34,561 nucleotides of DNA from Chloroflexi bacterium OHK40 (GTDB lineage Bacteria; Chloroflexota; Chloroflexia; Chloroflexales; Chloroflexaceae). A model generated the notes under the pieces. It made no database searches. It was not told where the DNA came from and saw nothing but the letters and a program-made list of their open reading frames with translations. Both the position numbers and the translations under genes were made by a program. Every line of letters starts with the position of its first letter. Position 1 is the stretch's first letter. The stretch is taken from contig SFCB01000173.1 of assembly GCA_004367505.1 (NCBI GenBank), positions 1 to 34,561 of the forward strand, written 5' to 3'. Positions 23,703 to 34,262 of the stretch are shown in pieces.

Positions 23703-25916
23703 TCACGGGAGCGGTGTGAGGCTCAGCCGCTCAAAGCGGGCACTGAGCGGGCGCATGTCGCCGTTGCCCTCCAGTTCCTGGCCCGTGGTGGGCGGCTCGG
23801 CGGTGCGCAGGCCCACCACGGTGCGGCCGGGGGGGAGATCGAGCAGCAGCCGGTAGCGGCGAGGGCCGCTGGCAAGCGGGAGATCGGTGCGGCCCCAGGG
23901 GAGCGCGAGGTGGAGCGTGCGGGGGCCACCGGCGGGCGCGACGGTGAAGCTGAGGACGTACGGGCCGCCGGTCGGGGTGATCAGGCCGAGCTCGGCCGCC
24001 TCGGGCAGCCAGCGGTAACGGGTCGTGCCAGCCGTCTCAAGGGGTCCCCACCCATCGCGCAGTTGCAGCATGGCGATCGGGGAGGCCTCGGGGACGGCGT
24101 AGGCGATCAGCCACTCATCCTCGTGGATGGGGCCATCCACGCCAAGGCCGGCCTCGACGAGGGCCCGGAAGGGGGCCTCGTCCTCGGGGCGGAGGGCGAG
24201 GGGGCCGAGGGGCTGCTGCTTGTAGCCGATAATGTAGCGGTAGCCAAGCGTGCGCAGCGCGCCGGGCCAGCCACCGGTGTCGATCACGATGTCGCCGCTG
24301 AGGGCGCCGGCCCGCAGGTCGCGCAGGGCGGGGAGGCCGAGCTGAGGCTGGGGGTAGGCCCGCGAGTGGTAGCCGCCGCTGATCGGCCGGCCATGCACCG
24401 TCTGAAAGAGCATGCGCTCGGCGTCGCGGTAGGTCACCTCGGGGTGGAAGGGGTACTCGATCAGGGCCCCCTGATCACTCCGGGGCAGGGCGGCGAGAAA
24501 GGGCGGAACCGGGGGTGTGCGCGTCACGATCGGCGAGGGCCAGTACTCGAGTAGGATCAGCGCGGCGGCGCTCGCAACGAGGGCGCGGCGCGCCACGCGC
24601 AGCCGGCCTGATCCGGGCAGGCTTGTGGTGAGGGTCGCCACTCCCATGGCTGCCAGCACGCCAAGGGCGATCGTGACGAGGACATTGAGGCGGTCGGGCT
24701 GGCGGGTCAGGCGGACGATTGGGAGATCGGCGATGAGCGCGTAGGGGAGCGGGATGCCCGTATCTACGCCATTGACGCGCAGGCTGCTGCCGAGGGAGAG
24801 CACGGCGAACGCGAGGGCGGCGAGGCCCCAGGGTCGGGCGGCGGGGCGGCGCGCGCAGGCTAGAACGGCGAGAGCGAGCACGGTGAGGCCGACAAAGAAG
24901 CGCCGGTTGACGGTATAGCTCACGCCCCAATCCCAGGGCGCGGCGCCCCAGAACGCGTGGATGCGCGGCGGGACGACATAGGCTAGCAGGTCGGCGGAGA
25001 GGCGGGCGGGGTCTGCGGCGGGAAGGATGGTCATGTATTCGGAGCGGGCGGCCTCCAGGAGCATGGCGGCGATGAGGGGGCCAGCGCCGAGGGCAAAGGG
25101 CAGGGCGATCAGCGCCAGCGACCGCGCGTGCTGGTACCAGGGATGCGGGGGGGCAAAAGCGGGTGTGCCAGCGGAAGGCGTGCTCGCGGGCGGGAGCGCC
25201 TGGTTGGTAGGCAGGGGAGCGTTGGTGGGCCGCGCCGGGGCGGCGGGCCAGGGCACCAGCCGCCACAGCACCGCCCCCACCGAAAAGATCAGCAGAAAGA
25301 GCGTATAGTACCAATCAGTCCAGGCCGTCAGGGTGAGGAACACCCCGGCCAGCAGCGCATCGCGGCGGCGCCCATGGGGTGCCAGAGCCTCCAGCAGATA
25401 ATAGATGTAGAACGGAAGCCACTGGTGGGCAAAGATCTGCAACTGGCCGTCGGTTACAAGGGCGGCCATGTGAAAGGGGCTGGCGGCGTACACAAGGCCG
25501 GCGAGCAGGGCCGGGCCGGGGCCAGCGCGACGCCGCGCGAGCAGCCACATGCCGAGCGTGCCGAGGGCGAAGGAGGCGAGGGCCACGGCGTTAAATCCGG
25601 CGATCGGACCCCAGAGCGCCGTGATCGGGGCGGCCAGCAACGTATTGACCGGCGAGAGCGTATGGTAGAGCAGGTTGGGCCCATCGGGGTAGAAGAGCCG
25701 GTCCGTCACCCAGAGGTTCGTGGGCCGCCGCAGCGCCTCCACCGTCCACCAGAGGTTCCACACGTTCTGGTAGGCGTCCTCCAGCCCGTCCTTGTGGGCA
25801 CCGCCCGGCAAGTCGGTGGCGAGGCGCGTGGCCATAGGCCAGGTGAGGGCGATGCCCAGCACGGCCCCGAGGGCCAGGACGGCGAGCGCGTGGGTGATGG
25901 GCGGGCGTGGTGTCAT
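23703..25916 (-). CDS. Polytopic membrane protein, probable GT-C-type glycosyltransferase
   Basis: A 737-residue protein with about 10-11 membrane segments in its first 460 residues and a soluble extracytoplasmic C-terminus. The first loop holds DGLEDAYQNVWNLWW and FYPDGPNLLYHTLSP, a pattern of acidic residue plus aromatic/His seen in GT-C-like membrane proteins of Chloroflexota. I cannot assign a substrate. The C-terminal part (about 600-737) looks like a beta-sandwich. The ATG at 25916 has only a weak AGG 5 bases upstream, but a consensus promoter lies behind it. It faces the GT39 gene tail to tail. Together they suggest work on an exported glycan or glycoprotein, by inference only. Confidence 0.72.
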   Translation of the reverse strand: MTPRPPITHALAVLALGAVLGIALTWPMATRLATDLPGGAHKDGLEDAYQNVWNLWWTVEALRRPTNLWVTDRLFYPDGPNLLYHTLSPVNTLLAAPITALWGPIAGFNAVALASFALGTLGMWLLARRRAGPGPALLAGLVYAASPFHMAALVTDGQLQIFAHQWLPFYIYYLLEALAPHGRRRDALLAGVFLTLTAWTDWYYTLFLLIFSVGAVLWRLVPWPAAPARPTNAPLPTNQALPPASTPSAGTPAFAPPHPWYQHARSLALIALPFALGAGPLIAAMLLEAARSEYMTILPAADPARLSADLLAYVVPPRIHAFWGAAPWDWGVSYTVNRRFFVGLTVLALAVLACARRPAARPWGLAALAFAVLSLGSSLRVNGVDTGIPLPYALIADLPIVRLTRQPDRLNVLVTIALGVLAAMGVATLTTSLPGSGRLRVARRALVASAAALILLEYWPSPIVTRTPPVPPFLAALPRSDQGALIEYPFHPEVTYRDAERMLFQTVHGRPISGGYHSRAYPQPQLGLPALRDLRAGALSGDIVIDTGGWPGALRTLGYRYIIGYKQQPLGPLALRPEDEAPFRALVEAGLGVDGPIHEDEWLIAYAVPEASPIAMLQLRDGWGPLETAGTTRYRWLPEAAELGLITPTGGPYVLSFTVAPAGGPRTLHLALPWGRTDLPLASGPRRYRLLLDLPPGRTVVGLRTAEPPTTGQELEGNGDMRPLSARFERLSLTPLP

Positions 25917-25957
25917 GGAACCTGGAGTACTGCTCCGTTCGTGACTGGCAGGTGGCG

Positions 25958-25986
25958 ATCGTAGGGCTGGCGGCGCGACTTGTCAA
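25958..25986 (-). promoter_or_regulatory. Promoter of the 23703-25916 gene
   Basis: On the minus strand TTGACA (25986-25981), 17-base spacer, TACGAT (25963-25958), 42 bases before the ATG. It overlaps the end of the upstream phosphatase-family gene region only by proximity (14 bases away). Confidence 0.65.
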
Positions 25987-25999
25987 CTGGCGGGCCAGG

Positions 26000-27271
26000 C
26001 TACCCATAGTGCAGCGCCGCGAACTGGGTATGGGCCTCTTCGGGGGTGAGGCCACCGTGTGAGCCCTTGAAGCGCATCGGGAAGCGCTGGTCATCCCACC
26101 AGACGGTGCTGCCGGGGTAGGGGAGCGCCACAAAGGAACCAACCCGGCTGAGGAAGGCGGGTGAGGGGTTGGGCCCAAAGAACCAGGCGGCGATCAGGTC
26201 GGCGGTACGATGGAGCTCGGCGTGGCCGGCGAGAGCCGTGGCAAGCGCGGCGGCAGAGTCTTCCGCGTGGCCCTCGCGCAGGTAGAAAAAGAGATCGCGG
26301 CTGGAGCCGCTGGGCGCGAGGGGCCGGCCGTCGGTGCCGTGGGGGGTTGCGGCCTCCAGGCCAGGGACGAGGCGGTTGGCGAGCAGGGCCGTGGCCGGGT
26401 CGATCGTGATCTGCCCGTGGTCGGCGCTGAGCAACAGGAGGGCGGGCCGCCCAAGCCGCTGAAGGGCCGGGTGCAGCACGCGCTCGAGCGCGGTGAGCAC
26501 CACGTCGATCTCGGCGGCCACGTGGGGCGAGTCGGGGCCGTGGATGTGGGCGAGGGCATCAACGGTGTCGAGGTAGAGCAGGCTGTAGGACGGCTCGGGG
26601 TGGGCGGCGAGCCGTTCGGTGAGGGTCACGAGGGCCTCGGCGGTGGTGCGGTAGCCGAGCACCTCGGCGCCAGCACAGACGACGCGGGTATAGCTTGACT
26701 GAGCGTAGCTGGCGTGCTGGAGCACGGTGGAGCGTACTCCGGCGGCCGCGAGGCGCCGGTAGAGGGTATCGGAGGGCAGGATCGGGGCCGGATCAACCCC
26801 GGCGGCGGCGAGGGTCTCGCGCTCTTTATCGCCGGCATAGGAGAAGAGCAGGGGGGCGATCACCCGACCGAGGGTGGGCTCATAGTAGAACCACTCGAAG
26901 ATCCCGGATGCAGCCGGATCGAGGCCGGTGTGTAGCGCCGTGACATGGGCCGAGGTCGTCGAGGGGAACATGGTCGTCAGGCGGGAGACGACCCCGTGCT
27001 CGGCGAAGCGCCGCAGAAAGGGATCGTGGTCGAGCCGGGGCTCAAAGAAGCGCCAGCCGAAGGCGTCGATCAGCACGAGCACCACCGTCGTGTAGCGGGC
27101 ATCGAGACCGGCGAGGGCGGCCGGCGGAAGGGGAGGCGCCCCGACTCCGGTGAGCAGCCGCTCGATCGTGCCGGGGATACGCGCGAAGCCGTAGGTATCG
27201 TAGAGCGGGCGGACAAAGTGCGCGCCGAAGCGGGCAGCTTCGACGGCGGCAACCGACTCCTGGTTGAGCAT
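26000..27271 (-). CDS. Alkaline phosphatase superfamily phosphodiesterase/pyrophosphatase
   Basis: A 423-residue metal-dependent hydrolase of the type I phosphodiesterase/nucleotide pyrophosphatase group. The metal Asp69 is in VLVLIDAFGW, the nucleophile is in MFPSTTSAHVTALHTG (Thr105 or Thr106), and later ligands are in LYLDTVDALAHIHG, LLLSADHGQ and the C-terminal KGSHGG. It lacks a signal peptide, so it probably acts in the cytosol. The substrate is unknown, perhaps a nucleotide or phosphonate ester. The ATG at 27271 has GGGGAG 5 bases upstream. It starts 40 bases after pyrC on the same strand and is probably co-transcribed with it, though no pyrimidine role is evident. Confidence 0.88.
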   Translation of the reverse strand: MLNQESVAAVEAARFGAHFVRPLYDTYGFARIPGTIERLLTGVGAPPLPPAALAGLDARYTTVVLVLIDAFGWRFFEPRLDHDPFLRRFAEHGVVSRLTTMFPSTTSAHVTALHTGLDPAASGIFEWFYYEPTLGRVIAPLLFSYAGDKERETLAAAGVDPAPILPSDTLYRRLAAAGVRSTVLQHASYAQSSYTRVVCAGAEVLGYRTTAEALVTLTERLAAHPEPSYSLLYLDTVDALAHIHGPDSPHVAAEIDVVLTALERVLHPALQRLGRPALLLLSADHGQITIDPATALLANRLVPGLEAATPHGTDGRPLAPSGSSRDLFFYLREGHAEDSAAALATALAGHAELHRTADLIAAWFFGPNPSPAFLSRVGSFVALPYPGSTVWWDDQRFPMRFKGSHGGLTPEEAHTQFAALHYG

Positions 27272-27311
27272 AGGATCTCCCCTGGACGGTCTTCTTCGGG
27301 AACGGCGACGC

Positions 27312-28322
27312 CTACGGACGCTCACCGTTCGAGCGGCGCACCTGCCATTGCAACGTCTGGCCGGCGGCAAACGGCACCACATCGCCGTAGCGCGGCGGCA
27401 CCTGCCAGGGCTCACGCACGAGCGTAACGGTTGTGGCGGGCGGCGTGAGGCCATAGACCTGGCACGCGGTGTCGGAGATGAAGGCTTGTAGGCGATCCAG
27501 CGCTCCGTGGCGCTCGAAGAGCTCGACGAGCATCGGTAGGATCACCGGTGCGGTGAAGACACCGGCGGCGCAGCCGGCGGCCTCCTTTCGGGTGACGGGG
27601 TGTGGCGCCGAGTCGCTGCCGAACATCAGGCGCGGGTGCGCGCGGAGAGCGGCGTCGAGGAGTGCCGCCCGATCCTCGGGTCGCTTGGCAATCGGCTTGC
27701 AGAAGAGGTGGGGCTGGAGCAAGCCGCCCGCGACGTCGTCGAGGGTGATCAGCAAGTGGTGCAGGGTGACGGTTGCCGCGAGATTCTCGTGGGCATCGAG
27801 CAGCGCCACCGCAGCCGCAGTCGTAATGTGCTCCATCACGATCCGTAGCCGGGGGAAGGCGCGGGCCCAGCGGGCGTAGATCGGCAAAAAGGCCGCCTCG
27901 CGGTCGAGCACAAAGCCGTGGGCCTCGCCGTGGACGAGCAGTGGGATGCCGAGACGCTCCATCAGCGCCAGGGTCGGCTCCACGGCCTCCAGGTCGCGCA
28001 CGCCAGCCTCGCTGTTGGTGGTCACACCCTCGGGGTAGAGCTTGACGCCAAGCAGGTGGGGGCGCGCGGCCACGAGCTCTTCCTCCTGATAGGGCCGGAA
28101 GAAGAGCGTCATCAAGGGGCGGAAGGGAGTGCCGGCGGTGGCGGCGATGATCGCGGCGCGGTAGGTGAGCAGGCGCTCCAGATCGGCGACGGGAGGGACG
28201 AGGTTGGGCATGACGACGGCGGCGGCGAAGTCGCGGGCGCTCAGGGGGGCGACGAGTTGGAGCATGGCACCGTCGCGCAGGTGGAGGTGCATATCGAGCG
28301 GTGAGTGAAGCGTGATCTCCAT
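27312..28322 (-). CDS. pyrC: Dihydroorotase, class II (PyrC type)
   Basis: The 336-residue enzyme cyclises carbamoyl-aspartate to dihydroorotate in pyrimidine synthesis. The metal site is complete: His12 and His14 in DMHLHLRDG, Lys94 (the carbamylated residue, GVKLYPEG), His131 (LVHGEAHG), His165 (MEHITT) and Asp237 (FGSDSAPH). [12 protein letters not shown] is the usual substrate-loop region. The length and motif order fit the short E. coli-like class II enzymes rather than the class I PyrC/PyrX. The ATG at 28322 has GGAGG 4 bases upstream; the frame runs further upstream without conserved sequence. No other pyr gene is in the window. Confidence 0.95.
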   Translation of the reverse strand: MEITLHSPLDMHLHLRDGAMLQLVAPLSARDFAAAVVMPNLVPPVADLERLLTYRAAIIAATAGTPFRPLMTLFFRPYQEEELVAARPHLLGVKLYPEGVTTNSEAGVRDLEAVEPTLALMERLGIPLLVHGEAHGFVLDREAAFLPIYARWARAFPRLRIVMEHITTAAAVALLDAHENLAATVTLHHLLITLDDVAGGLLQPHLFCKPIAKRPEDRAALLDAALRAHPRLMFGSDSAPHPVTRKEAAGCAAGVFTAPVILPMLVELFERHGALDRLQAFISDTACQVYGLTPPATTVTLVREPWQVPPRYGDVVPFAAGQTLQWQVRRSNGERP

Positions 28323-28792
28323 GAAGCCTCCGGCGTCAGGCGTGGTGACGCAGGCATTGTACCGTAGGGCGGCAGTCGTGATGGTCACCGTGTCGTGCGA
28401 GATCACCGCAATGGCTCTGCACGGGTTCGGCCCCCTCCCACAGCTCCACCACGCGCCAGAGCTCGCAGTGGAGGCGGTGGGGCTGAGGCCCGGCCGGGAG
28501 CGCCACAGGCATGCTACCGTGAACATCCGATAGCCGATAGGGCCGAAGCGCGCGGCGGTCGTACGGAAGCCGATGTTCATCGGGCGGTGCGCGCGAAGCG
28601 CATAGAGCCTGGTGTGAAGCATCTTAGCGCGGCGAAATGGGGAGCCTGGCAGGGCTACGCCACAAGCGCGCGATCGGCGGCACAGGCGCGGGCTCGCGAA
28701 GGTGTGCTAGAATGGCGCATGCATGTGCGGCTGCGATCGATGGGCGCCAGCGCGTCGATCGCAGGCCGTCAAGGATTGAGGGGGAGACGGGC
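28323..28792. other. Divergent intergenic region between pyrC and the SH3b gene
   Basis: No gene is recognised in these 470 bases. On the minus strand TACAAT (28361-28356) is a likely -10 for pyrC. A 14-base palindrome CCGATGTTCATCGG lies at 28570-28583. Toward the right end TGCTAGAAT marks the likely promoter of the SH3b gene. Open frames here look like shadows. Confidence 0.45.
28705..28713 (+). promoter_or_regulatory. Extended -10 element upstream of the SH3b gene
   Basis: TGCTAGAAT, the same element as at 20378, 80 bases before the ATG at 28793. No clear -35 is seen. Confidence 0.45.
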
Positions 28793-29449
28793 ATGAGCGA
28801 TCCGAGGGGTGAGCAGCGGCGTGGGAAGACACAGCGGCTGCCGGCTAGCGAGGCAGGGGCGCGCGGCGAACCGCGGCGTACCGAGCGGCTGGCCCCCACG
28901 GGCGACGAGTGGAGCCAGGCCGAGCCGGTGAACCCGGGGTGGCGCAGTGAGCGCGCGGCCGGGCGCACCGGGCGCCGGAGCGCGCTGCCCCGCTCGCCAC
29001 AGGAGTTCCAGCTCTGGCTCCAGGCAGGCGGGTGGCGCTACGTCGCGGGGATCGCGGCGCTGCTGGTTGTGCTGCTGATCGCGCTGCTGGCCTTTGCTCG
29101 CAATGAGCAGCGGGCGGCCGGCTTCCCCCGCAGGGCAGAGACGACCGAGACCACGCTGCCAGCAGTGGGGGTGGGCGCCGAAGGGGCGGTGCTGCCCACC
29201 GTTACCGTGGCACCCACCGTACCGCCGACCCCACGCTTTTTTGTCGTCACCGGCACGGATGGCCAGGGCCTCTTCCTTCGACCTGGCCCCTCGACGGAAG
29301 GCGAGCCAATCACTACCCTGCCCGATGGCACACGTCTGGAGCAGATCGGCGAGGATGTGCCCGGTCCCGATCGGGTGTGGCGCCAGGTGCGCGCCCCCGA
29401 CGGGCAAGAGGGGTACGTGGCGGTGGATTTTCTCACCCCGGCACCGTAG
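28793..29449 (+). CDS. Membrane-anchored SH3b domain protein
   Basis: A 218-residue single-pass protein. The first 80 residues are a basic, disordered cytoplasmic part rich in Arg/Gly/Glu. One membrane helix lies at 83-102 (YVAGIAALLVVLLIALLAFA). A Thr/Val/Pro linker leads to an extracytoplasmic bacterial SH3 domain at about 149-215 (GLFLRPGPSTEGEPITTL, VWRQVRAPDGQEGYV). Such domains usually bind cell-wall peptides or other envelope ligands. GGGGAG stands 6 bases before the ATG. The gene converges on lon. The lipid or wall ligand cannot be told from sequence. Confidence 0.82.
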   Translation: MSDPRGEQRRGKTQRLPASEAGARGEPRRTERLAPTGDEWSQAEPVNPGWRSERAAGRTGRRSALPRSPQEFQLWLQAGGWRYVAGIAALLVVLLIALLAFARNEQRAAGFPRRAETTETTLPAVGVGAEGAVLPTVTVAPTVPPTPRFFVVTGTDGQGLFLRPGPSTEGEPITTLPDGTRLEQIGEDVPGPDRVWRQVRAPDGQEGYVAVDFLTPAP

Positions 29450-29525
29450 AGGCGCCGTCGGGTGTCGGGGCGCCATTGGTCGTTCCACCGGCCCCGCTCC
29501 GACGGATGCGGCTGGTATGGCGTCC

Positions 29526-31961
<2,436 letters not shown>

Positions 31962-32019
31962 AGGCCACCTCCCGGTGGGGCTGCCTCGACCAGCCGCAGG
32001 GGGGGGCGAGGGTGGCCTG

Positions 32020-32028
32020 ATTATAGCA
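32020..32028 (-). promoter_or_regulatory. Extended -10 promoter of lon
   Basis: On the minus strand TGCTATAAT (32028-32020), a perfect TATAAT with the TG extension, 58 bases before the GTG. A -35 match is poor. Confidence 0.6.
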
Positions 32029-32103
32029 CAGGCACTGGCGGCTAAGGGGCCGTTTAGGGCACCAGAAAGCTGTGCATTCTGTTGCGCCATGGGGGCGTCC
32101 AGC

Positions 32104-32132
32104 TTGACAGGCGCAGCGAGTTCGGCTACAAT
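32104..32132 (+). promoter_or_regulatory. Promoter of tRNA-Thr
   Basis: TTGACA (32104-32109), 17-base spacer, TACAAT (32127-32132), 10 bases before the mature tRNA 5' end. Spacing and sequence are near consensus. Confidence 0.75.
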
Positions 32133-32142
32133 TCGCGGGTGT

Positions 32143-32218
32143 GCCAATGTAGCTCAGTCGGTAGAGCAGCTGTTTCGTAAACAGCCGGTCGCCGGTTCGA
32201 GTCCGGCCATTGGCTCCA
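32143..32218 (+). tRNA. tRNA-Thr (anticodon CGT)
   Basis: A 76-base cloverleaf. The acceptor GCCAATG pairs with CATTGGC, then comes U73 and an encoded CCA. The D arm holds AGCTCAGTCGGTAGAGC, and the T arm GCCGG-TTCGAGT-CCGGC. The anticodon stem GCTGT/ACAGC has loop TTCGTAA, giving CGT, which reads ACG threonine codons. It is transcribed from its own promoter. It is the probable integration site of the adjacent element, with the integrase starting on its 3' side. Confidence 0.97.
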
Positions 32219-32240
32219 ATCGTTGCAGCAGCACAACGCG

Positions 32241-32286
32241 GAGGGCCGAGACGATCCACGTGGTCGCCCCGGCCCTCGGGCTTTCT
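32241..32286 (+). terminator. Hairpin after tRNA-Thr
   Basis: GAGGGCCG (32241-32248) pairs with CGGCCCTC (32270-32277), followed by GGGCTTTCTT. It can end the tRNA transcript. On the other strand it lies after the integrase gene. Confidence 0.55.
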
Positions 32287-32344
32287 TCAGCCCGGCCGCG
32301 GACGGTTTCACAGACGGTTTGGGCTTGTGAACGGTTCTGCACGG

Positions 32345-33562
32345 CTACTCCTCCTCTCCTTCCTCGCGCCCCTCGGCCTTCCGCCCGCCCCGGCCCAGCC
32401 GCCTGGCCACCGCCGACACCGCCTCGCGCTGGTCGTCGGCGTAGGCGTGAGCGTAGACCGCTGCCGTCACGCTCACCGACGAGTGGCCCAGGTTCTTGCT
32501 CACCGTGGTCATCGTCGCGTTCTCGGCGAGCTGGAGGCTGCCGGCGGTGTGGCGCAGCTCGTGGAAGGTGATCCGCTCGATGCCGGCCTTCTCGGTGAGC
32601 TGGCGCAGGTCACGCAGTAGGTTGCTCGCGTTGAGCGGCGTGCCGATGGTGGTTGGAAAGACCAGGCCCTCGGGGTTCCACTCTGCCTCACGCAGCTCGC
32701 GCTCCTCCAGGTAGCGCCCGTGGAGCGCGCGCAGCTCGCCCAGCGTCTCCTCGTCGAGCACCACGTAGCGGTCGCGGTTGTTCTTGAGCGTCTGCCGCTC
32801 CCAGCGCTTGGCCTCGCGCAGCCACTTGAGCTGCGAGGTCAGGTGGATGGCGCCGCGGCTCCAATCGAACATCGACCAGTTCAGCCCGATGATCTCGCCC
32901 TCGCGCATGCCGGTCACCAGCTCCAGCTTGAAGAGCAGGTAGCGGCGATGGCTGCGGGCGGCGTCGAGGAGCTTGAGGCACTCGGCTGCGCTGAGGGCGC
33001 GGCGCTTGCGCGTGACCGAGGGGTTGCGCGGCATACGCAGGCGCGCCGGCGGCTCCCAGGTGATCAGGCGCTCGTCGTAGGCGATCTGGAGGCAGGTGCG
33101 CAGCCGGCCGTAAGCGTTCTTGCGCGTGTTTCTCGCGTAGTGCCGGCCGGTGGTCGAGCTCACCGCCGCTGATATCTCGACCGCCCAGTCGCGCAGGTGG
33201 TACGGGCGGAAGTCGCCGAGCTTAATCTTAGCCAGGGTGTAGGGCTCGATGTAGAGCCGGGTGACCTGGCGGTAGCTCTCGATCGTGGTGGCCTTGTTGT
33301 CCAGGGCGAGGATGTCGTCGATGCAGTGGTGCATCCACTCAAGCATCGTGATCGACTGGTCGTAGACGCGAATGCCCTCCTTGAGCTCCTGGAGCCGCTG
33401 GGCGAGCTGCTCCTCGCCCGTCTTGCGGTCGGGGACGCGCCACTTCGGCCCGCTCTTGCCGTTGCGCTCGGGCAGCTGCGCCCACCGGGTGCCCGAGCCC
33501 GCAGGGAACTCGTAGACGCGCCCGGTGCCCGACGGGCGGCGCCCCTGCTTCGGCCGGGCCAT
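32345..33562 (-). CDS. int: Tyrosine recombinase (phage/ICE-type integrase)
   Basis: A 405-residue site-specific integrase. The N-terminal arm-binding and SAM-like core-binding domains cover about 1-180 (WMHHCIDDILALDNKATTIE). The catalytic domain shows Arg220 (LVTGMREGEIIGLNW), His334 and Arg337 (FHELRHTAGSLQL), His360 (LGHSSVSVT) and the probable nucleophile Tyr370 (AVYAHAY). The C-terminal tail is acidic (GREEGEEE). It ends 127 bases from the tRNA-Thr 3' end, the classical arrangement for integration into a tRNA gene. The ATG at 33562 overlaps the stop of the upstream excisionase-like gene by one base (TGATG), so int is translated by coupling. Confidence 0.95.
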   Translation of the reverse strand: MARPKQGRRPSGTGRVYEFPAGSGTRWAQLPERNGKSGPKWRVPDRKTGEEQLAQRLQELKEGIRVYDQSITMLEWMHHCIDDILALDNKATTIESYRQVTRLYIEPYTLAKIKLGDFRPYHLRDWAVEISAAVSSTTGRHYARNTRKNAYGRLRTCLQIAYDERLITWEPPARLRMPRNPSVTRKRRALSAAECLKLLDAARSHRRYLLFKLELVTGMREGEIIGLNWSMFDWSRGAIHLTSQLKWLREAKRWERQTLKNNRDRYVVLDEETLGELRALHGRYLEERELREAEWNPEGLVFPTTIGTPLNASNLLRDLRQLTEKAGIERITFHELRHTAGSLQLAENATMTTVSKNLGHSSVSVTAAVYAHAYADDQREAVSAVARRLGRGGRKAEGREEGEEE

Positions 33563-33789
33563 CACAGCACCTCGCCGCACTCGCGGCGGATGTCGTCGAG
33601 GATGCTGCTGTAGAGGATGCGCTTGCCGTTGCCCTCGCCGTAGGTGCGGTAACGGCCGGCGGCGATGCGCCGGCTGAGCGTGCGGAAGTTGATGGCGAGC
33701 AGGGCGCAGGCCTCGGCGTAGGTCAGCAGCGGGCGGACTTTGGCGGGCTCCGGACCGAGGGCGACGAGAGTAGTGCGAGAGTCCTTCAT
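33562..33789 (-). CDS. Excisionase-like helix-turn-helix protein, copy 1
   Basis: A 75-residue protein. The core LTYAEACALLAINFRTLSRR is a MerR/excisionase-type winged helix, followed by GRYRTYGEGNGKRILYSSIL as the wing. Proteins of this type bind att-arm DNA and direct excision. AGGAG lies 7 bases before the ATG at 33789. Its stop overlaps the integrase start. It shares 32 of 52 core residues with the gene at 33931, so the two are tandem duplicates. Confidence 0.82.
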   Translation of the reverse strand: MKDSRTTLVALGPEPAKVRPLLTYAEACALLAINFRTLSRRIAAGRYRTYGEGNGKRILYSSILDDIRRECGEVL

Positions 33790-33930
33790 CTTCTCGCTCC
33801 TGGTTTCAGGTAATACGAAGCCGGCGCGACAGCGCGTGCGCTGTCGCTCGTTCAATCGGCCAGGACACTCAATGCGAGCCGAGCGCCCCGGCGATGGCTT
33901 CAGGGGCGCGTGTACCTCCCGAGGCCAGGG

Positions 33931-34167
33931 CTAGCGCTGGTCGCCGCACTTGGAGCGGATGTCGGCCAGGATGCTCTGATACAACAGGCGCCTGCCGCTG
34001 CCATCACCGTAGGTGATGTACTGGCCGTTGGCGACGCGCCGGCGGATGGTGCGAACGGTGGTGGCGAGCAGCTCGGCCGCCTCGGCGTAGGTGAGCATCT
34101 TGGCCGGGCTGGCGTCCAACTCCTGCAGGACTTCGGGGGCCACGGGGCGGGGAACATAGGTGGTCAT
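33931..34167 (-). CDS. Excisionase-like helix-turn-helix protein, copy 2
   Basis: A 78-residue paralogue of the previous gene with the same helix-turn-helix (LTYAEAAELLATTVRTIRRR) and wing (GQYITYGDGSGRRLLYQSIL). The N-terminus differs (MTTYVPRPVAPEVLQELDAS). AAGGAG lies 7 bases before the ATG at 34167. It is separated by 141 bases from copy 1 on the same strand, likely in one operon ending with int. The two may divide labour, for instance excision against repression, but the sequence does not say which. Confidence 0.8.
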   Translation of the reverse strand: MTTYVPRPVAPEVLQELDASPAKMLTYAEAAELLATTVRTIRRRVANGQYITYGDGSGRRLLYQSILADIRSKCGDQR

Positions 34168-34262
34168 CGCGGGTCTCCTTCCTTCGCTCATCTGTAGCTA
34201 GTGTGCAGAGTATGCGATACTGCTGACCAGCGTGACAGAGAAACGTGATGGGGAGCGACCGC

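Noticed and set aside
31962-32142. CIRCE/HrcA heat-shock operator before lon
   Set aside because: No TTAGCACTC-type inverted repeat is present; only an extended -10 promoter is visible.
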